Both the position numbers and the translations under genes were made by a program. From Ambrosia x helenae (Eukaryota; Streptophyta; Magnoliopsida; Asterales; Asteraceae), in contig CM061227.1 of assembly GCA_030844895.1 (NCBI GenBank), forward strand, positions 109,109,238-109,173,237: a stretch of DNA of 64,000 bases, in the 5' to 3' direction. Shown piece by piece: positions 56,741 to 64,000 of this stretch; the first letter of the stretch is position 1, and the number at the start of each line of letters is the position of its first letter. The notes under the pieces were generated by a model. It was not told where the DNA came from and did not search any database. It saw only the letters and a program-made list of their open reading frames with translations.

Positions 56741-56992
56741 AGTAACAGATAACAGATTGGGGATTTGAAGAGATTGGTCATAAAAGTGAGCTAAATGCAG
56801 TAGGTTACGCAACAGGTTGAGCATTGAAGCACCTATAACTTCTGAATGCAGTAGGTTAAAATGACTAAAGACTAAATTACCCTTATAATTACTTTTACAA
56901 AAGCATCAAGTATTTGTACTTTAAGCATTTAAACTTGTAATTACTTAAATTTGGTGGTCATCCCTCCTTCATGCTTTATAATATAGTATAGA

Positions 56993-57898
56993 TATAAGTC
57001 CACGTGATGCAATTAACCCTTTTGTTATTCACACCCTCCGATATATTTACACATCCTTTCAGTATTATATGTCACATATAAAGTCGTATACAAAGTCATA
57101 TGGGCTCTGTCCTCTGTCTTTGGTTATACGTATGTATAGTAGGTTAATTTTATTTGTGCTAGAGCCAACCTCTATGTAATTTTTGATTGTGGAACAGGTA
57201 TTATATGAAATTAATCAAGTTTGTAGAGAGGTATCAAACATTTGAATTTTTAATTATTCAACTTTTATGTTTTTATTTTATTTTTTTTATGGTGTGGCGT
57301 TTGGGAACTTTTACATTTGCAAGGTGTGTAATTTGCATAAATTAAAAGGGGGAAATATATTGTTAGAATCGGAAAAAAATGCATTGAAAAAAAGAAGTTT
57401 ATGGGTTGAATTTTGAATGATAATAGCCCGTACGTCCAGGAAGGAGATAATCCATATAGAAAACTTGTAAATAAACGGTATAAACTAACCTTTACAAGCC
57501 CATATAAAGTTGGACAAAGTTTTGTTCATTGGACCGGTACTTGCCCATATCTGTTATCTAAATGACTAAATGGGCTAAAAAATTTCACTTGTGTACTGAA
57601 CCTTTAATTGAGTCATATTGATTTGAAATCGACTAAAGTTTTCTTCACTTGAGCCAGCCCGTATCTAAATGGACTTAGTTCTATCTTAGGACCTTTACCA
57701 GCCCATATCAACATGGAAAAATATTACCGTTGTTTTTTTAGGATTTAGGATGCCCGATATTAACTAGAAACAATAATTTGTAATATGTTTTCACTCTAAC
57801 TCACGCAATCTAAAATGTATAAACACTTAATAAACTTCATACTGAAATTATTTATAATATATCAAAGTCGGTATGTAACATACAAACCTTGTAACTTA
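56993..57898. other. Spacer between the two Helitrons
   Basis: AT-rich. Nothing recognised. Confidence 0.35.
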
Positions 57899-58274
57899 CT
57901 AGTGGGGTGCCCGCGCGTTGCGGCGAGGTGACATATATTGAAGCACATAGTGTCGAAAACCTACGCAATGCAGCGGTGACGATAATGTAGTACCCGATAC
58001 TCATTTTGTGCTAGTTTACAACCCTCTCATGGTATATTATATTGTATTTATATTGGTAATCTAAATCAAGAGGTGTGTATATCAAAAATATACTTTGATA
58101 CTAACAAACCGGTTATCAAACCCATTAACACGAAAGTACATGAAACTGAACTTTTTCCTTTGAGTGGTTCTACATGAAACCAACCATCCAAAACAACAAA
58201 GAGAACCTGATCCACTAAATCATTAACAACATTTTAAGCTAGTTGCACGAACTCACAAAAATAATACATTTTTC

Positions 58275-58500
58275 TTATGTGGTTAAATGAAGAAAACCCT
58301 TTTGGCAAATTTCGTGTCTATAAATCTTTAACTTCATAAAGAAAGTAAAACCTATTTTCTGTAAACTCCATGCAATTTTCTCCATCTCTAGTTGGGTTTG
58401 TAACACCATGCTTCCAAAAGATACGTAAACAACTGAGTGTGAATACTTGGTTTTAAACCATTTGGTGCAGTCATCATAAAATGGTCTCCATTGACTTGCA
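58275..58500 (-). pseudogene. Captured UDP-glycosyltransferase fragment
   Basis: The minus strand reads DDCTKWFKTKYSHSVVYVSF, then GSMVLQTQLEMEKIAWSLQ and KGFLHL. The W-x-SVVYVSFGS block and the E-K-IAW-L block are typical of plant family-1 UGTs just before the PSPG sugar-binding box, which is not present. Several residues differ from the family pattern and no start or promoter belongs to it, so it is a dead fragment inside the Helitron. Confidence 0.75.
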
Positions 58501-59040
58501 CCACAACCTTTGTGATTCGCTTTGCTTAGGCACATTAATGTAAACATCATTACCATTTGAAATGGGTTGTTTGTATAATGATTTGTAAACGGGTTAAGTC
58601 ACACATTCGTGTCCTTTTTTTCTAAACATGTAGTGCATGAAATATGATTACAAAAGGTATTTGTTACAACAATAATCTTTTATTTTTATTTTAACTAAGT
58701 GGCATAGGTATTAGATATACACTTTGGACAACTTTCAACCCATTTAACAATTTTAATCTTTTTTAGGTAAATATTTCTGTCGCACCAAATGACCATTTAA
58801 GGATAAACCATAACTTAAATCAACTTACTCAAATGTATATCGTTAAAAAAACAATACTTTTTTCTTAGTTTAGATATTCATTCTTTTCACAAAACTTCAA
58901 ATTTTGGGTATTTAGAAAAGCTCGGGGAAAAGAGTATTACAACTAAAGTGTAATAAGTAAAAATAACATAAACTTTCATTTGGCTTGATTCATAAGGTTT
59001 TCGAAATCACATATGAGCAAAAAAATAATTAAAATTCATA

Positions 59041-59345
59041 CCTTATTAGGGTTCACAAAGTAGTCGTACAACCTATTTTCTTCCCATAAAACTGGCTTGT
59101 TCCTGGTATAGTTACCACATAAAAAAAACTTGTAACTAACACGATTAAGGCCTTATCGTATAATAAATCAATAACAAGTGCATAAAACTTCTAAACTTCT
59201 CACTCTCACCAGAAAGTTTCGTCTTTTTGCAAGATCTGAATCCCAAACACGGCCATACATGTCATCCAGGTACCCATTATAACATGTACATGAAGAACAT
59301 TCTTCATGAGAATTATGTGCAAATCCTCCCCTTCCAAACTCCAAT
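59041..59345 (-). pseudogene. Captured fragment of an unidentified gene, two exon-like pieces
   Basis: One piece reads EFGRGGFAHNSHEECSSC and CYNGYLDDMYGRVWDSDLAK, ending near a GT donor at about 59216. The second reads NKPVLWEENRLYDYFVNPNK, between CAG at about 59105 and GTATGA at about 59039. The exon-like layout suggests a gene fragment taken up by the Helitron. I cannot name the family. Confidence 0.4.
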
Positions 59346-59917
59346 ATCCATGAACCAAGTAAAGAAATAAACCTTGATCGATGAAAACATATGTACCACT
59401 AAGTTATATGTGTGAAATTTAAATAAAACAAGTAAAAAACTATATGAATTACAATAACTTAAAGATTAAGAAAAAAAACATACCTGATTGATTGATTATA
59501 CTTTGTATAGAGAACAAACTTTTATTAAAGAAAAAAACAGAGAGTAAGGATCAATGGAGTACCAAATGTTATTGTTTTACTTGGTTTATATAATGATATA
59601 TTTGCTTGAGTTAAAAGCAATAATGAGTGGTTTAATTGAAATAATTGAGAGTTAGAAGCAATTAAAGGGTGGTGACTCTTTGGCTTTCATATGATTTTTG
59701 TAACTCTTAAGACTTTTGGATTTCTTTCTTATTCATTAATAATTAGTTAGATTTATATTAAACTCTAAAGTTTACATAATCAACTTAAATATTCATGTAG
59801 AATGACAATTTTACCCTTTTACTAACTTCATTAAGTTGATGTACCATAAGCATAAGATGTAGTATTTACTTAAATTTTGTTGGTATCCTTCCCTCATGCT
59901 TTATAATATAGTATAGA

Positions 59918-60028
59918 TAAGGGGGTGACACAATGCAGCAGTCGTAATTAAACCTCTGAATCCCTTAACAAGATCACAAATTCGAATTCATTATAAACTG
60001 GTTTATGCCTTTAACCCTCTTGAAAATC
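59918..60028. other. Spacer between Helitron and LINE
   Basis: Short AT-rich spacer; nothing recognised. Confidence 0.35.
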
Positions 60029-63000
60029 TTTTTTTTTTTTTTTTGAAAAGCTACTTTCATTAACAACCGGCCGAGTCCTTAAAGCGAGGACCGGCACGAA
60101 CACACTTACAACATATACAGAGGATTGTGAACCCAATCTTTCCAAACAACATCTCTAAAAGGACTCCTATGCTTAATCCAAAAAAATGACAACGATTTAA
60201 CATTAAAAACCACCTCAACAACCTTCGGATCCTTGTGTTTAATTTTTTTTTTATTTCGAGCCTCCCAAATTAACCACATCGTAACGAGGATGATACTTTG
60301 AATCACTTTCCTTCCTTTTTTATTTGTAGTAACATGCCTAGCCATTTCAAGAAAGTCTCTCACTTCAAAAGCGAATATCGGAAATATATGACACCACGTC
60401 CCGATGGCACTCCAAACTCCATACGAAAAACCACAACCCGAAAACAAATGTAAGGTTGACTCGGCATCAAAACTACATAAGGAACAAATCTGGTCTTCAA
60501 GCAAAACTTCCCTTCTAGCGAGCACAAGGGCTGTAGGAATACGATCCATTTCTGACCTCCACGCAAAGATGTTGCACTTCAACGGGACCCAGTGAACCCA
60601 TTTAAACTTGTACTAGTCTGCGTATAGCCTATCCTTTTGCATCAGATTTTTGATAACTTTAACCAAAAAAGGACTCTCACCGGAACCGACCCACGACCAC
60701 GAGTCTGGCTGAGCAGAAATAGAAACCTGCTGCAGAGCGGACCATAAAGCAGCCAGTTCAGCTCTGCAATCCTCGTCCAGCAGATGAGCAGCAGAAAAAA
60801 TAGTCCAGGTTCCAGCAGCGTTATCCCCATCCCATTTATCTCGGACAACACAATCTTTTTTAACTTCCACACTGAACAACCTAGGGAATTTATTCTTCAG
60901 CGCATCATCCAAAATCCAATGGTCGAGCCAAAAACGAATCTCATTGCCATCTCCACAAGACCCTTTAAAACAGCTAGTAAAAAACTTCTCACCAAATTTA
61001 ATTTTTTCACCCAATCGAGCTATAACCGACCATGTACCAGTCGCTGAAGTGGGAGTAAATGTCCATTTTCTTCTACAAGGATTGCACGCACTGACAACTT
61101 TCTTCCATAAGCTATTCTTTTCGCTCTTAAATCTCCAAATCCACTTAGCTAAAAGCGCCTCATTCGAGTCTTTAAGCTTAGATAGCCCCAATCCTCCCAT
61201 TGTTTTAGGAGCCGTAATTCTATCCCAAGCTACCCAGTGGATTTTATTAACCTGCTCCGTCACTGACCATAAAAATCTCTTAATTATTTTCTCCATTTCA
61301 TCAATGATTTTCACCGGTGCCTTGTATATAGATAAATAGTAGACCGGAAGGCTTTCCATAACGGATTTAATTAAGATAACACGACCCCTAATAGAAAGCA
61401 ATTTAGCTTTCCAAGAGCTCAATCGACTCTCGAAAATATCAATCACTTTTCTCCAATTTGCACAACGGTTCATGTTCGCGCCAACCTTGATTCCCAAATA
61501 CTCAAAAGGAGTCTCCCCAACACAACACTTTAAGGTCGTCGCCATATTGTGAACATCAATTAAGGGAACACCGACCCCAAACAAATTAGATTTATGAATG
61601 TTCAGTTTTAACCCCGAACAAACATAAAAAATCCTCAAAATCCTAGCCATCCTCAGCACATTCTCTTCATTCCATTCCCCCATAATTAGCGCATCATCCG
61701 CGTAGAAGAGATGAGATAAAACAATTTTCTTGTTCCCCAAATTTAGACCCTCAAATTCTTCTTTTAATACAGCTTTATAGAACAAAGCTGACAAGGCTTC
61801 CATCACAATTAAGAAAAGAAAAGGGGAAAGCGGGTCACCTTGCCTTAGACCCTTCTCGCATTGAAACTCGAAAGTGGGAGACCCATTAACGAGAACAGAG
61901 GACCGAGCTGATTCAAGAATCCCATGAATCCATCTACACCAAGTCTCCGGAAAGCCCATTTGAGAGAGAATCGAAATTAGGAACCTCCAGTTAACGTTGT
62001 CATAGGCTTTTTCAAAGTCGATCTTCATTAAAAAAAGCTTTCTTACCCCTCTTTTTCAGCCAACTTAGCACTTCATTAACCATTAAAGGGCCATCCAATA
62101 TGTTTCTCCCCTTTAAAAAACCTGACTGATCTTCCGAGATAATAGAGCCGATCACATTTTTAAGACGCTGAGCAAGGACTTTAGAAATCACTTTGCTAAT
62201 AACTCCCACTAACGTGATAGGTCTGTAATCTTTTAACGTTGTGGGACTTTTATTTTTTGGTACTAAAGTGATGAAAGAAGATCCGCACCCCCTGTTGATC
62301 ACCCCCGAGCTATGAAAAAATGACATAATATCAAAAAATCACCTTCCAGCAACTCCCAGAATTGGCGTACAAAGTGAAAATTGAACCCATCAGGGCCCGG
62401 TGCTTTATCAATACCACAATCGAATACTGCCTCCTTGATTTCTTCTTTAGAGAAAGGCGCAATAAGATAGTCAGCGTCTTGTTGAGATATCCTCTTCAGG
62501 TTCCCAGTTGTAAGCATCGGCCTGTTCTTGCTTTTGTCTGAAAAATGAGATCTGAAAAATTTTAAAACCTCCCGCTTTACTTCATTCGGTTTCGACACCC
62601 ATTGCCCATCCACCATTAAGCCAGGAATACGATTGATCGCTTTCCTGCCATTAATAATACGGTGGAAAAACGCCGTGTTTTCATCTCCCAGGTTCGCCCA
62701 ACGGATGCGAGCTTTCTGTCTCACATCTTTGTTGTAAGCCGCTTCTAATTCTCTTATAACCTCCCGCTTTACTTCATTCGGTTTCGACACCCATTGCCCA
62801 TCCACCATTAAGCCAGGAATACGATTGATCGCTTTCCTGCCATTAATAATACGGTGGAAAAACGCCGTGTTTTCATCTCCCAGGTTCGCCCAACGGATGC
62901 GAGCTTTCTGTCTCACATCTTTGTTGTAAGCCGCTTCTAATTCTCTTATTCTGTTAAGACCCTCTGCCCAAGACCAATGTTCGTCTTCTTCTAAATCTCT

Positions 63001-64000
63001 TTGTTCAGCAAGCTTCTCAAGAGTTACCAAGTCATCTTTAATACAAGCCATTTCTTCTTTTTCTTTATAAACCAGTTCCTGCTTCCATGTCTTCAACCTT
63101 GACCGTAATGCCTTCAACTTTTTTATTAAAATAACATCTGGAGGACCCTCATGCACATCCTTTTTAAGATAATCAACAATCAGCTCTTTACATCCCTGCC
63201 TATCAATCCATGAGTTGAACCAACGAAAAGGACGAGCGCCAAAGTTGTTATTGTCAATTGATAACAATAACGGGCTGTGGTCAGATAAAAAACGAGGTAA
63301 AGATCGAAGACATGCCTCAGGCCACCTGTCAAAAAAATCTGCACACACTAAAACACGGTCAATTTTACTCATTTTTATATCCGATCCTTGACCCGTCACA
63401 AAAGTGAACCGGGACCCTTTCATGCTATACTCCTTAAAACCAGCCTCCCTGATAAAGTTATTAAAGTCTTTCGCCACCGAATAGCTAAAAAACGAATTCT
63501 TCCTGTCTTCCGGACAACGCACCGCATTAAAGTCGCCCAAACATACCCACAAACCATCCGAATTAGCTATAACATTCAGCAGTGTATTCCACAAAGATTT
63601 CTTTTCACCAATTCGTTGCGGAGCATAAACGTTTAAGACGTTCACTTTAACATTATCTTTATTAATAAAACCTGAAGTTAACACAAAATTCTGATGCGTA
63701 GTAGACGAGCATAGTGAAAAAACCATCGGGTCCCAAGCTGTGATAATACCACCAGAACGACCCCTAGGATTTGAAACCACCATATCTACATCATTATTTC
63801 CCCAAAAAAAATTTATAACCTCAACCCCCACATCAGTAGCCCTAGTCTCCTGTAACGCAAGGAGAGCAAAACCATGGTCCGATTTTAATTGCCTAACCCA
63901 ATTATCTTTTCCGGTAACCCCCATACCACGAATGTTTAATGACAAACAATTCATGGTTTAACCAATTGTTGACCTTCTTCCATGACCGCATATGTAACCA
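60029..64000 (-). mobile_element. L1-type LINE, nearly full ORF2, runs off the right edge
   Basis: The poly-A tail is the T run at about 60030-60045. ORF2 starts at 63954 with MNCLSLNIRGMG. The APE endonuclease has LLALQETRA, VCLGDFNAVR and FLSDHSPLLLS. Reverse transcriptase has DYRPITLVGVISKVISKVLA, DQSGFLKGRNILDGPLMVNE, KGLRQGDPLSPFLF and FYADDALIMGEW. A zinc-knuckle end has CSLCSFDAESTLHLFSGCGF. It is damaged by frameshifts near 62322 and 62028, both in T runs, and one in-frame TAG at 60613-60615. The 64-codon block RELEAAYNKD...NEVKREV occurs twice in tandem. ORF1, if present, lies beyond the window. Confidence 0.9.
62566..62949 (-). repeat. 192-bp in-frame tandem duplication inside the LINE ORF2
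   Basis: Text from 62566 repeats from 62758 with a period of exactly 192 bp. I saw no difference between the copies. It lies between the endonuclease and reverse transcriptase domains and keeps the frame. Confidence 0.9.

Larger units (their letters stand above)
53847..56992 (-). mobile_element. Helitron carrying a SUVR-type SET fragment, 3146 bp
   Basis: On the minus strand it starts at 56992 with TCTATACTATATTATAAAGC after A. It ends at 53847 with CTAG before T, and the hairpin CCGC AACGC GCGG lies just inside. Its 3' region is partly duplicated in tandem (53852-55427 and 55428-56042). The first copy took up a Mutator MITE and a GAGCC hAT MITE; the second did not. Non-autonomous: no Rep/helicase. 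Confidence 0.87.
57899..59917 (-). mobile_element. Helitron carrying gene fragments, 2019 bp
   Basis: On the minus strand it starts at 59917 with TCTATACTATATTATAAAGC after A and ends at 57899 with CTAG before T. The hairpin CCGC AACGC GCGG lies near the end. Its 5' end is nearly identical to that of the neighbouring Helitron. Inside are a UDP-glycosyltransferase fragment and two exon-like pieces of another gene. Confidence 0.88.

Noticed and set aside
53847..56992. Segmental duplication driven by Helitron read-through
   Set aside because: The duplication breakpoint (55787) is not at the Helitron 5' TC end (56992), and the junction shows microhomology patches, so template switching fits better.

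Overview
This is a plant nuclear window: the genes are split by GT/AG introns, and transposable elements dominate between them. The repeat types (hAT and Mutator MITEs, Helitrons, L1-type LINEs, Copia) and the gene families fit a core eudicot. An asterid, possibly Asteraceae, is my guess and is not proved by the sequence. I find four kinds of host gene. On the minus strand are a cytosolic sulfotransferase (9167-11965, two exons), a GAUT11-type galacturonosyltransferase (20184-23020, two exons) and a SQUA-clade (AP1/FUL/AGL79-like) MADS-box gene present as two complete tandem copies (28979-37199 and 42526-50746, seven exons each). On the plus strand is an ER-ANT1-type ADP/ATP carrier (25691-26784, three exons, with a one-base frameshift in exon 1).

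Layout. 1-5583: a Mutator transposase pseudogene split by a minus-strand LTR retrotransposon (329-5123, 5-bp target duplication), which itself holds a hAT MITE. 5584-9166: minisatellite, degenerate repeats, a Helitron end and half of a Mutator-type MITE. 9167-12127: sulfotransferase, whose intron holds three palindromic MITEs. 12128-20180: a small Helitron, another Helitron 3' end, PIF/Harbinger remnants, a GAGCC-rich hAT MITE and a 3-unit tandem repeat. 20184-26784: GAUT11 and ER-ANT1, transcribed divergently, with Harbinger and GAGCC remnants between them. 27427-28432: a 5'-truncated LINE.

28726-55787: a tandem segmental duplication of about 13.5 kb. Each unit carries the MADS gene, a truncated Copia element in its first intron, MITEs, a gypsy gag fragment, a LINE tail and a Helitron 3' part. 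The join between units is a 61-bp patch built from neighbouring sequence by what look like three microhomology template switches. The gene half of the units (about 8.2 kb) is almost identical, while the upstream half has many substitutions.

53847-56992 and 57899-59917: two Helitrons carrying pieces of host genes, a SUVR-type SET domain in three exons and a UDP-glycosyltransferase. 60029-64000: a nearly complete L1-type LINE with a 192-bp in-frame internal duplication, running off the right edge.

The strongest hunting results are the MADS-gene duplication with its templated junction, the gene-capturing Helitrons, empty sites for two MITEs inside the same window, and the LTR pair with non-homologous centres. 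I see no CRISPR, no bacterial-style system, and no gene family that I would claim as wholly new.
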